Shown here piece after piece: positions 1 to 6,318 of a DNA stretch of 9,398 nt. Positions within the stretch are counted from its first letter, which is position 1. Each line of letters opens with the position of its first letter. Origin of the DNA: an uncultured Lachnospiraceae bacterium (GTDB lineage: Bacteria; Bacillota; Clostridia; Lachnospirales; Lachnospiraceae); NCBI GenBank assembly GCA_934351765.1, contig CAKRJM010000076.1, positions 1 through 9,398 on the forward strand. Direction: 5' to 3'. The notes beneath the pieces are model-generated. The model saw only the letters and a list, made by a program, of their open reading frames with translations, did no database searches and was not told the DNA's origin. A program made the position numbers and the translations under genes.

Positions 1-374
1 ATGACGGAAGCTCTTCCCTGGAATTTGTGGAGGCGGATATTCTTCGAATTACCGATGAGGAAGAGGCAAAAGCCAAGGAAGAAGAGACAACCGAGGCGGT
101 GCCCCGTTATTGCTATGTAAGTACCGATACGCTTCAGGACGGTGATAATCTGGTGCTTCCGGATTCGAATACACGGTTCCAGGTGGGACAGAAAGAGAGT
201 ATTCCCGGTGTGTATAATATCAACCGCGGTTATGCCATGTTCAAATATGTAAAAATCCTGGATGAAAATAGTGAATACTGTGTGGTAAAGAAAAATGTTT
301 CTTACAGCATCCGGACGTATGACCATATTGTTCTGAAAGCGGAGCTTGTATCGGATTCGGATATTCTACGATAG
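1..374 (+). CDS. HlyD-like membrane-fusion (periplasmic adaptor) protein, C-terminal part only
   Basis: The reading frame (codons starting at position 3) is open to the left edge and ends at TAG 372-374, so about 124 C-terminal residues are visible and the true start is outside the window. The visible part has an acidic, Glu/Lys-rich stretch (EEEAKAKEEE), then a beta-rich tail containing PGVYNINRGYAMFKYVKIL and SYSIRTYDHIVLKAE. From memory, this tail resembles Lachnospiraceae proteins annotated as HlyD family efflux adaptor subunits, which also often precede the sepF cluster. Such proteins are anchored by one N-terminal helix and link inner-membrane pumps to the outside; the helix and lipoyl/barrel domains are not in view. 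The family call therefore rests on the C-terminal motif and on context. A sigma-A promoter begins 28 nt after the stop, so sepF can be transcribed independently. No convincing terminator lies between them. Confidence 0.6.
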   Translation, partial: DGSSSLEFVEADILRITDEEEAKAKEEETTEAVPRYCYVSTDTLQDGDNLVLPDSNTRFQVGQKESIPGVYNINRGYAMFKYVKILDENSEYCVVKKNVSYSIRTYDHIVLKAELVSDSDILR

Positions 375-402
375 AATTCCATGAAAAAATCCGGATTATC
401 GG

Positions 403-431
403 TTGACAGGAACAAAAAAAACATTGATAAT
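403..431 (+). promoter_or_regulatory. Sigma-A promoter for sepF cluster
   Basis: A perfect -35 box TTGACA (403-408) is followed after exactly 17 nt by GATAAT (426-431), a 5/6 match to the -10 consensus. The expected start of transcription is near 438, leaving a leader of about 30 nt before the sepF ATG at 468. The spacer carries an A-run (414-421). This is the strongest promoter-like pair in the window and probably drives sepF, ylmH and the genes behind them. Confidence 0.75.
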
Positions 432-467
432 GGTAAAGGATTAAATATAGAAAGGCGGGTTTAACCC

Positions 468-995
468 ATGAGTATTATGAATAAATTTCTCGATGCGATG
501 AAATTGAATGAAGATGACGAATACGATTATGACGATGATGATATGATGTATGATGACGAGGACGACTTCGAGGAGTCTCAGCCCAAGAAAAGTATTTTCC
601 ACCGGGAAAAGAAAGCAGCAGAATCGGAGGACGATATTCCCCAGGCAGCGCCCAGGTCATCCGCAAAGCCCAAGAGCCGTCCTTCCAATGTAGTTCCCAT
701 GCGTTCCGCAACAAGAGGCGGCATGGAGGTCTGCATGGTAAAGCCCAGCTCCATTGGTGATGCCAGAGAGATCTGTGATACCCTGCTCAGCGGACGGGCC
801 GTTGTGATCAATATGGAAGGGATTCCTACGGAAACTGCACAGAAGATTATTGATTTCACCTGCGGTGCCTGCTATGCCATGAATGGAAATCTTCAGAAGA
901 TCTCCAGCTTTATCTTTATTGCAACACCTCAGGCCATCGAGCTCTCTGGAGATTTTGAGGATCTCATGGGCGGAAATGCTTCCTATACCGACTGA
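468..995 (+). CDS. sepF: Cell division protein SepF
   Basis: This 175-residue protein is a membrane anchor for FtsZ that bundles FtsZ filaments and helps build the division septum. Residues 1-13 (MSIMNKFLDAMKL) form the N-terminal amphipathic membrane-targeting helix. A very acidic linker follows (about 15-36, mostly Asp, Glu and Tyr), then a basic, Pro/Ser-rich linker (about 39-76). The C-terminal SepF core spans about 86-168 with the conserved sequence GRAVVINMEGIPTETAQKII, then FTCGACYAMNGNLQKIS and a final SGDFEDL. Length and domain order are normal for the family. The start is supported by AAAGGCGGG at 451-459, 8 nt upstream, and by the promoter just before it. ylmH starts 11 nt after the stop, as expected for one transcript. 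In Bacillus, yggS/ylmE lies directly upstream; here that position holds the HlyD-like gene. Confidence 0.95.
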   Translation: MSIMNKFLDAMKLNEDDEYDYDDDDMMYDDEDDFEESQPKKSIFHREKKAAESEDDIPQAAPRSSAKPKSRPSNVVPMRSATRGGMEVCMVKPSSIGDAREICDTLLSGRAVVINMEGIPTETAQKIIDFTCGACYAMNGNLQKISSFIFIATPQAIELSGDFEDLMGGNASYTD

Positions 996-1006
996 CGGAG
1001 GAATAC

Positions 1007-1768
1007 ATGAATAAAGAAGAACAGGTATTTTTAAATCACCTGTCAGATCTGGCAAAGGTATGCTACGGGAGAGAGATCCCGGTTTATACAGATTTTTTGA
1101 ACCTACATGAGCAAACGGTCTTTTTATCGGCATTGCCGGAGTTTTCCCATATCCGTGTCCATCTGGACGGCGGATATGAGGAGGCGGAACGAAAGGTCGT
1201 TTGCTTTCTTCCTGTTTATATGGAAACGCTTGACCGGGAGATGCTTCCCATCGTGCCGATCAAGATTTCTTCGTCGGCAGGAAAGTTTACTGAGACGGCT
1301 TCCCATCGTGATTATCTGGGGGCGATCTTGAACCTGGGAATTGACCGCAGTAAAATCGGAGATATTCTGGTTGGCGACGGGTATGCCTACGTGCTCTGCA
1401 CAGCGCCTATGGCACAGTTTCTGATGGATTCCTTAACCAGTGTCCGCCATAATCCGGTGCACTGCGAGGCAGTGGCTTTTTCGGAGCTGGCCGGACAGAT
1501 CTCGTTTACGGAGATCACCGGGTCAGTAGCATCTCTCCGACTGGATTCCTTCCTTGCCCTGGCAGTACGGATGTCGCGTTCGGCGGCGCTTTCCTGTGTC
1601 CGGGAGGAACGGGTCTATATAAACGGAAAGCTCTGTACCTCCCAGACGTACGAACCGAAGGTCGGAGATGTGATCTCGGTGCGCGGAGCAGGAAAGTTTA
1701 TTTACGATGGAGTAATCTCCGGAACAAAAAAGGGGCGTCAGATGATCCGCCTCCGGAAATATAATTAG
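1007..1768 (+). CDS. ylmH: YlmH-type S4-domain RNA-binding protein
   Basis: The 253-residue product matches YlmH, the S4 RNA-binding protein of the Firmicutes division cluster; in Bacillus YlmH has been tied to ribosome rescue/quality control. The N-terminal two thirds contain the family signature HRDYLGAILNLGIDRSKIGD (about 100-119). The S4 domain occupies about 177-236: it starts with LRLDSFLALAVRMSRSAA, continues through VREERVYINGKLC, and ends with EPKVGDVISVRGAGKFIYDG. A basic tail (KKGRQMIRLRKYN) closes the protein. Length is typical. The ATG at 1007 has GGAGG (997-1001) 5 nt upstream and lies 11 nt after the sepF stop. The usual next gene, divIVA, is missing; aroB follows instead. Confidence 0.93.
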   Translation: MNKEEQVFLNHLSDLAKVCYGREIPVYTDFLNLHEQTVFLSALPEFSHIRVHLDGGYEEAERKVVCFLPVYMETLDREMLPIVPIKISSSAGKFTETASHRDYLGAILNLGIDRSKIGDILVGDGYAYVLCTAPMAQFLMDSLTSVRHNPVHCEAVAFSELAGQISFTEITGSVASLRLDSFLALAVRMSRSAALSCVREERVYINGKLCTSQTYEPKVGDVISVRGAGKFIYDGVISGTKKGRQMIRLRKYN

Positions 1769-1846
1769 CGTGTCAAAAATCCGGAAGAAAAACCGGAACT
1801 GACGAAGCACGAAAACATGAAACGAAAAGAAAGGAAGACGCATAAA

Positions 1847-2953
1847 ATGATACAGACAGAAGAACTGATGGTGCATCGGGACGGTCGTCCCATCTATCCG
1901 ATCCGGTTATCTGCCTCCTTTGACGGGCTGAGAGAAGCCATGGAGCCCCTTGCTCTTTCCGGCAGAAAGATATGTGTGGTTTCAGACAGTCATGTGGCAG
2001 AGCTTTATATGGATGAGGTGTCCAGGTGCCTGGAGTCTCTTGCGGGGACAGTTGTTTCCTTTGTGTTTTCTGCCGGAGAGCAGCATAAAAACCTGGATAC
2101 GGTAAGGGAGCTTTATGAAACGCTGATCCGGAATTCCTTCGACCGGAATGATGTGCTGGTGGCCCTCGGCGGCGGTGTGACCGGCGATCTGACCGGATTT
2201 GCAGCAGCCACTTATCTTCGCGGAATCCGCTTTGTCCAGATTCCCACGACCCTGCTTTCCCAGGTGGATTCCAGCATTGGCGGAAAGACCGGCGTGGATT
2301 TTGACTGCTATAAAAATATGGTCGGCGCCTTCTATATGCCGAAGCTGGTCTACATCAATGTGTCCGTACTGAAAACCCTGTCAGCGGAACAGTTTACTTC
2401 CGGCATGGGCGAGGTTGTCAAGCATGGCTGTATCCGGTCGGCTGCGTATTATCAGTGGCTTTCCGCCCATCGGGATGAGATCCGGAACCGGGAACTTCCG
2501 GCGCTTTTTGAAACCGTAAAGGGCAGCTGCCAGATCAAACGTGCTGTGGTTGAGGAAGACCCCACCGAGCAGGGAATCCGTGCATATTTAAATTTCGGCC
2601 ATACCCTGGGGCATGCCATTGAAAAAGAAAAGAACTTTACCATGAGCCACGGTGCCTGTGTAGGCGCCGGCTGTGCAGCAGCAGCATGGATTTCGAAAAA
2701 ACGCGGTCTGATTTCCGCAGAGGAGCTGGCACAGCTGGAGGAGCTTTTAAGCTTTTTCGGACTGCCGGTCCGTGTGGAAGACCTGGATATTGAAAAGATC
2801 TTAGATGCGGCAAAGCATGATAAAAAAATGGACTCCGGCGTAATTAAGTTCATTCTTCTGCATTCCATCGGCGAGGCATATATTGACCGTACCGTAACAG
2901 CTGAGGAAATGAAAGGTGCCCTTTTGTATCTGGCCGGAAGGGAGGACGCATGA
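1847..2953 (+). CDS. aroB: 3-dehydroquinate synthase
   Basis: AroB converts DAHP to 3-dehydroquinate with NAD+ and a divalent metal (second step of the shikimate pathway, cytosolic). Visible motifs, numbered from the ATG at 1847, are GEQHK (about 77-81), the NAD-binding stretch ALGGGVTGDLTGF (about 105-118), QIPTTLLSQVDSSIGGKTGV (131-150), and metal ligands Glu179 in GMGEVVKHG, His242 in NFGHTLGHAIE and His258 in MSHGA. AAKHDKK (about 301-307) is a conserved C-terminal site. The residue after the last HG is Ala, where many AroB proteins have Glu; it is not a metal ligand. I prefer 1847 (368 aa) because AAGGA (1831-1835) precedes it; an in-frame ATG at 1817 would give 378 aa but has no clear ribosome binding site. 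No other aro gene is adjacent. The stop overlaps the lspA start by 4 nt, which suggests coupled translation. Confidence 0.95.
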   Translation: MIQTEELMVHRDGRPIYPIRLSASFDGLREAMEPLALSGRKICVVSDSHVAELYMDEVSRCLESLAGTVVSFVFSAGEQHKNLDTVRELYETLIRNSFDRNDVLVALGGGVTGDLTGFAAATYLRGIRFVQIPTTLLSQVDSSIGGKTGVDFDCYKNMVGAFYMPKLVYINVSVLKTLSAEQFTSGMGEVVKHGCIRSAAYYQWLSAHRDEIRNRELPALFETVKGSCQIKRAVVEEDPTEQGIRAYLNFGHTLGHAIEKEKNFTMSHGACVGAGCAAAAWISKKRGLISAEELAQLEELLSFFGLPVRVEDLDIEKILDAAKHDKKMDSGVIKFILLHSIGEAYIDRTVTAEEMKGALLYLAGREDA

Positions 2954-3522
2954 CAGAAACGAAGAAAAACTCCGGAACAACTCAGACCGGCTGCAAGGGG
3001 AAAATCCTGACCGGTTATCTGATCTTCAGTATTCTTCTGATCGTATTTGATCAGTGGACAAAGCATCTGGCTGTGGCAAAGCTCCGCGGAAAGGAAGCCT
3101 TTGTGCTGATCGATGGTGTGTTTGAGCTTTCCTATCTGGAAAACCGCGGCATGGCATGGGGATTGTTATCCGGCAGCCGGTGGCTGTTCTTGGCAGGAAC
3201 TCTTGTGGTGCTGGTGCTGATCGTTTATGCGTTTCTCAAGGCTCCAGCAACCAGACGATACACGTTTCTTCGATTTGTTCTGGCTCTTGTGGCGGCTGGT
3301 GCGGTCGGAAATATGATCGACCGTATGTTCAACGGCTATGTGGTGGATTTCTTTTCCTTTGTCCTGATCAGCTTCCCCATCTTCAATGTGGCAGACTGCT
3401 ATGTAGTTGTTGGTGGAATCCTGTTTATCCTTGTATTTCTGTTCTATTATAAAGAAGAAGAGCTTTCGGTACTTCTTCCCGGGCGGAGAGAAAAGCAGAC
3501 GCATAAGGGAGAGGAACTCTGA
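2950..3522 (+). CDS. lspA: Lipoprotein signal peptidase (signal peptidase II)
   Basis: This 190-residue membrane aspartyl protease cleaves signal peptides from lipidated prolipoproteins. It shows the expected four hydrophobic segments (about 20-38, 77-97, 105-123 and 147-167). Family motifs are FDQWTK (33-38), ENRGMAWGL (64-72, the usual N-x-G-x-A-[FW]-G region), GNMIDR (120-125), VVDFF with catalytic Asp133, and FNVADCYVVVGG with catalytic Asp149. Both catalytic aspartates are present, so it should be active. The N-terminal extension before the first helix is short and polar, and the C-terminal tail is charged. The start is fixed by GGGAGG (2940-2945), 4 nt upstream of an ATG that overlaps the aroB stop (ATGA). 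Its neighbour on the right is the RluD-type gene, as in the Bacillus lspA-ylyB pair. Confidence 0.95.
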   Translation: MTETKKNSGTTQTGCKGKILTGYLIFSILLIVFDQWTKHLAVAKLRGKEAFVLIDGVFELSYLENRGMAWGLLSGSRWLFLAGTLVVLVLIVYAFLKAPATRRYTFLRFVLALVAAGAVGNMIDRMFNGYVVDFFSFVLISFPIFNVADCYVVVGGILFILVFLFYYKEEELSVLLPGRREKQTHKGEEL

Positions 3523-4433
3523 TGGCGGCCTATGAATATACGGTTCTTCCGGAGGAATCCGGCTGCCGGATTGACCGGTATCTGTCTGAGAAGCCCGAAT
3601 TGCCCTCCAGAAGCTATTTACAGAAGCTCATCGAGGAAGAGAGCATCACAGTCAGAAAACGGGCTGTAAAGGGCAATTACAAGGTCAGAACGGGAGATGA
3701 GATCCAGGTGGTGATCCCGGAACCGAAGGAGCTTTCGGTGGAGGCGGAGCCCATGGATCTGGATATCGTTTATGAGGACGAGGATCTTCTGGTGGTCAAT
3801 AAGCCCAAAGGCATGGTTGTCCATCCGGCGGCCGGCCATGAAAGCCATACGCTGGTCAATGGTCTTTTATATCACTGCCGCGGAAAGCTTTCCGGGATCA
3901 ACGGGGTACTGCGCCCCGGAATTGTCCACCGGATCGACCGGGATACCACAGGGCTTTTACTGGTATGCAAAAACGATATGGCTCATGCCTCCATCGCGGA
4001 ACAGCTTCGGGTCCATTCCATTACCCGCCGGTATCATGCCATTGTCCACGGAGAGCTTTCTTCGGACGGGACAATCGATGCACCTATCGGGCGAAATCCC
4101 AACGACCGGATGAAGATGGCCGTCAATCGGCAGAATGGCAAAGAAGCCATTACCCATTATCATGTTCTGGAGCCCTTAAAGAAATTTACCTATATCGAAT
4201 GCCGCCTGGAAACCGGGCGCACCCACCAGATCCGGGTTCATATGGCTTCGATCCATCATCCGCTTCTGGGCGATACGGTCTACGGACCGGCGAAGCCGGC
4301 TTATCCTACCGAAGGGCAGACACTTCACGCCAGGGTTCTGGGCTTTGTTCATCCTCGGACCGGGGCTTACATGGAATTTGAAGCTCCCCTTCCGGAATAT
4401 TTTAAGAAATTGTTGGTAAATCTGCACATATAG
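3522..4433 (+). CDS. RluA/RluD-family pseudouridine synthase (YlyB-like)
   Basis: The 303-residue enzyme isomerises uridine to pseudouridine in RNA, probably in 23S rRNA as for RluD relatives. An N-terminal S4 domain (about 14-66) contains CRIDRYLSE, RSYLQKLIEE and VRTGDEIQVVIPEP. The catalytic domain follows (about 78-300), with LLVVNKPKGMVVHPA (89-103), the active-site motif GIVHRIDRDTTGLLLVCK (133-150; Asp139 of HRID is the catalytic residue by homology), and ECRLETGRTHQIRVHMA (226-242). All core motifs are intact and the length is normal. The start overlaps the lspA stop by one base (TGATG) and has GAGG (3511-3514) 7 nt upstream. It is the last gene of the cluster: a terminator lies about 80 nt downstream. 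The exact target uridines cannot be deduced from the sequence. Confidence 0.93.
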   Translation: MAAYEYTVLPEESGCRIDRYLSEKPELPSRSYLQKLIEEESITVRKRAVKGNYKVRTGDEIQVVIPEPKELSVEAEPMDLDIVYEDEDLLVVNKPKGMVVHPAAGHESHTLVNGLLYHCRGKLSGINGVLRPGIVHRIDRDTTGLLLVCKNDMAHASIAEQLRVHSITRRYHAIVHGELSSDGTIDAPIGRNPNDRMKMAVNRQNGKEAITHYHVLEPLKKFTYIECRLETGRTHQIRVHMASIHHPLLGDTVYGPAKPAYPTEGQTLHARVLGFVHPRTGAYMEFEAPLPEYFKKLLVNLHI

Positions 4434-4457
4434 CTGTACTTTTCCTTAAAAATACAG

Positions 4458-4463
4458 TATAAT
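4458..4463 (+). promoter_or_regulatory. Candidate -10 box upstream of the 4581 kinase-like gene
   Basis: A perfect TATAAT lies 24 nt after the rluD-type stop. The hexamer 17 nt upstream (TGTACT, 4435-4440) matches the -35 consensus at only three positions, so the promoter would be weak or need help. A start near 4470 would make a leader containing the two hairpins at 4481-4557. Confidence 0.45.
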
Positions 4464-4480
4464 ATGAATAGATTATGGTA

Positions 4481-4557
4481 CTGGTGAGACGATTTGTTTC
4501 ATCAGAAGCGGCTGAGATGGTCCGAGACCTGATCTCAGCTGTTTTTGTTTTAATTTT
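4481..4557 (+). terminator. Tandem hairpins ending in an intrinsic terminator; possible attenuator leader or small RNA
   Basis: The first hairpin pairs CTGGTGAGAC (4481-4490) with GTTTCATCAG (4496-4505) around a 5-nt loop, giving 10 bp with two G-U pairs. The second pairs GCTGAGAT (4511-4518) with ATCTCAGC (4532-4539), with an inner GGTC-cga-GACC stem and a 2-nt bulge, and runs straight into a T-rich tail (4541-4557). The second hairpin is a convincing rho-independent terminator for the upstream cluster. Because a TATAAT box lies between the rluD-type stop and these hairpins, transcripts begun there would meet the terminator after about 80 nt. That would fit an attenuated leader for the kinase-like gene or a short stand-alone RNA. 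The hairpins and T-run are seen directly; the regulatory role is inference. Confidence 0.75.
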
Positions 4558-4580
4558 ATATTTGAGAGGAGCTGGATATT

Positions 4581-5219
4581 ATGCACGGAAACCTGGTTAT
4601 TACAATCGGAAGAGAATGCGGCAGCGGCGGAAGGTTCATCGGGCAGAAGCTGGCAAAGCGTCTTGGTGTGAAATGCTATGATAAAGAACTGCTTTCCCTG
4701 TCCGCAAAAAACAGCGGACTGTGTGAGGAGATCTTTGAACACCATGATGAAAAACCAACCAACAGCTTTTTATATTCCCTCGTCATGGACACGTATTCCA
4801 TGAGTTACAATCCGTCCGGATTTGTGGATATGCCTCTGAATCAGAAGGTCTTTCTAGCGCAGTTTGATACCATCAAGCAGCTTGCAGAAAAGGAATCCTG
4901 TGTCATCGTCGGACGGTGTGCCGACTATGCACTGGCGGATTATCCCAATACGGTATCAGTGTTTACAACCGCAGCCTATGAGGACAAGGTTGAATATCTG
5001 AAGGAGCATTATCATATTGAACCGGGAAAGATCAAGGATTTTATTACAAAGACCGACAAGAAGCGTGCTTCCTATTATAATTATTATTCCAACAAAAAGT
5101 GGGGCGCATCCAAGAGCTATGATCTCTGTATCAACCGCAGTGCCGTTGGCTTTGACGGTGCCGTTGATGCAATCCTGAACTTTGTGGAACTGAAGAAAAA
5201 GAATCGGGAAGCTCAATAA
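4581..5219 (+). CDS. Cytidylate kinase-like family protein (first paralogue)
   Basis: The 212-residue product begins with LVITIGRECGSGGRFIGQKL (5-24), the N-terminal signature of the cytidylate kinase-like family (PF13189 type). The loop resembles a P-loop but has Gly-Gly where a classic Walker A has Gly-Lys-Ser/Thr. Further family marks are CYDKELL (32-38), DEKPTN (56-61), SCVIVGRCADYAL (106-118), a basic lid-like region ending in KKRASYYNYYSNKKWG (160-175), and SYDLCINRSAVGFDGAVDAI (179-198). The substrate is unknown; NMP kinase activity is inferred only from fold similarity. The start has GAGAGGAG (4564-4571) 9 nt upstream. The aldo/keto reductase gene follows after 11 nt, suggesting one transcript. 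A divergent paralogue lies at 7665-8285 on the other strand. A housekeeping cmk is unlikely because the Lys-containing P-loop is absent. Confidence 0.85.
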   Translation: MHGNLVITIGRECGSGGRFIGQKLAKRLGVKCYDKELLSLSAKNSGLCEEIFEHHDEKPTNSFLYSLVMDTYSMSYNPSGFVDMPLNQKVFLAQFDTIKQLAEKESCVIVGRCADYALADYPNTVSVFTTAAYEDKVEYLKEHYHIEPGKIKDFITKTDKKRASYYNYYSNKKWGASKSYDLCINRSAVGFDGAVDAILNFVELKKKNREAQ

Positions 5220-5230
5220 AGGAGTATGAC

Positions 5231-6190
5231 ATGAAATATATTGAAGTCGGTACAACGGGGTTAAAGGCGTCGAATATCATTATGGGCTGTATGCGGCTCA
5301 AGGGAAAAACACCGAAGGAGGCGGACGCACTGGTAAAGAATGCCATGGAGTGCGGCGTCAACTATTTTGATCATGCCGATGTCTACGGCAGCGCCGGCCA
5401 GAGAGGAGAGTGCGAGGAGATCTTCGGAAAGATGCTGAAGCTTTCCGCACCGTCCCTCCGGGAAAAAATGATCATTCAGAGCAAATGCGGGATCATCAAA
5501 AGCGAGATCGGGGCGTATGATTTTTCCAAGGAACATATACTAAAGGCCGCAGATGGGATCCTGAGCCGTCTGGGAATCGAATATCTGGACTTTCTGCTTC
5601 TGCATCGTCCCGATGCCCTGATGGAGCCGGAGGAAGTGGCGGAGGCTTTTGAGACGCTTTATAATGCCGGAAAGGTTCGTCATTTCGGCGTCTCCAATCA
5701 TCGTCCCCTGCAGGTAGAGCTTCTTCAGAAGTATGTACCCTTTAAGCTGCAGGTCAATCAGCTTCAGTTAAGCATCGACCACAGCCCCATGATCGATTCC
5801 GGCATCGCCGCCAATACGGACAGTGTGCAGGGCTATGATAAGGAGGGATCGGTACTGGAGTATTCCAGACTGCATGATATGACGATCCAGGCGTGGTCCC
5901 CGTTCCAGGTGAGCGGCCCGATCAGTTCTTCCTCTGCTCATATCTTCCTGGGGGATCGGGAGCATTTCGGAAAGCTCAATGAGGTTATTGACCGTCTGGC
6001 AGAAAAATATGACGTTACGAACACCGCCATTGCGGTTGCGTGGATTACCAGACACCCGGCCAATATCCAGGTGATCTGCGGTACCATGAATCCCAGCCGG
6101 ATGAAAGAGGCCTGTGCCGGTTCGGATCTGCCGCTTACAAGAAGTGAATGGTATGAGTTGTATCAGGCTGCGGGAAAGAAGCTGCCGTAA
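5231..6190 (+). CDS. Aldo/keto reductase, YdhF-like
   Basis: This 319-residue cytosolic NAD(P)H-dependent oxidoreductase of the AKR superfamily resembles E. coli YdhF in order and wording of motifs. The catalytic tetrad is visible: Asp47 and Tyr52 in NYFDHADVYG (44-53), Lys85 in IIQSKCGI (81-88) and His115 in DFLLLHRPD (110-118). Other AKR marks are GKVRHFGVSNH (127-137), LQVNQLQLSI (153-162), AWSPF (221-225) and the cofactor-binding VICGTMNPSRMKEA (271-284). Length fits a full (beta/alpha)8 barrel without the C-terminal iron-sulfur extension of some clostridial AKRs. The physiological carbonyl substrate is unknown. The start is set by AAAGGAG (5218-5224), 6 nt before the ATG, and the gene begins 11 nt after the kinase-like gene. 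A strong terminator lies 20 nt downstream of the stop, ending the two-gene unit. Confidence 0.93.
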   Translation: MKYIEVGTTGLKASNIIMGCMRLKGKTPKEADALVKNAMECGVNYFDHADVYGSAGQRGECEEIFGKMLKLSAPSLREKMIIQSKCGIIKSEIGAYDFSKEHILKAADGILSRLGIEYLDFLLLHRPDALMEPEEVAEAFETLYNAGKVRHFGVSNHRPLQVELLQKYVPFKLQVNQLQLSIDHSPMIDSGIAANTDSVQGYDKEGSVLEYSRLHDMTIQAWSPFQVSGPISSSSAHIFLGDREHFGKLNEVIDRLAEKYDVTNTAIAVAWITRHPANIQVICGTMNPSRMKEACAGSDLPLTRSEWYELYQAAGKKLP

Positions 6191-6210
6191 TAACTAAAAG
6201 AAATTTTATT

Positions 6211-6257
6211 TATGCACCGGTTACGCAGAAAGACCTGCGAGCCGGTGCATATTTTTT
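6211..6257 (+). terminator. Intrinsic terminator after the aldo/keto reductase gene
   Basis: TATGCACCGG (6211-6220) pairs with CCGGTGCATA (6242-6251), with an inner CGCAG/CTGCG stem (6224-6228 with 6235-6239) and a 6-nt loop. Six Ts (6252-6257) follow directly, giving a standard rho-independent terminator on the + strand. Read on the - strand, the same hairpin is followed only by a mixed A/T tail, so it is a poor terminator for the converging MATE gene. Confidence 0.88.
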
Positions 6258-6293
6258 GGTTTCATAGGAAAGTTCGTCCTATGAAACCAAAAA
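6253..6293. repeat. Perfect 17-bp inverted repeat between convergent genes
   Basis: The arm at 6253-6269 (TTTTTGGTTTCATAGGA) is the exact reverse complement of 6277-6293, with a 7-nt loop (6270-6276). The Ts of the left arm are also the T-run of the + strand terminator. The T-tract is 5' and the A-tract 3' on both strands, opposite to a normal bidirectional terminator, so neither strand gains a U-run after the stem. It lies 25 nt beyond the MATE stop codon and could protect the 3' end of that mRNA. The function is not known. Confidence 0.8.
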
Positions 6294-6318
6294 CGCTCCT
6301 TTATACAAAACCGGTCAA

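Noticed and set aside
657..1133. 158-codon open frame on the - strand across sepF and ylmH
   Set aside because: It is antisense to two well-supported genes, shows no recognisable domain, and has no adjacent promoter or operon context.
1760..1765. TATAAT at the end of ylmH as a separate aroB promoter
   Set aside because: The hexamer 17 nt upstream (TCAGAT) does not resemble a -35 box, and the site lies within coding sequence; aroB is more simply read from the sepF promoter.
4509..4540. Similarity to the thi-box parts of a TPP riboswitch (CTGAGA ... ACCTGATCT)
   Set aside because: Both short strings are present, but the remaining TPP core (TAATACC, CCAGCG and AGGGA parts) is absent and the strings are explained by the terminator stem pairing with itself. 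The downstream genes are not thiamine genes.
4475..4681. 68-codon open frame starting in the leader and overlapping the kinase-like gene
   Set aside because: It has no ribosome binding site, reads through the terminator and overlaps the true gene out of frame, so it is probably chance.
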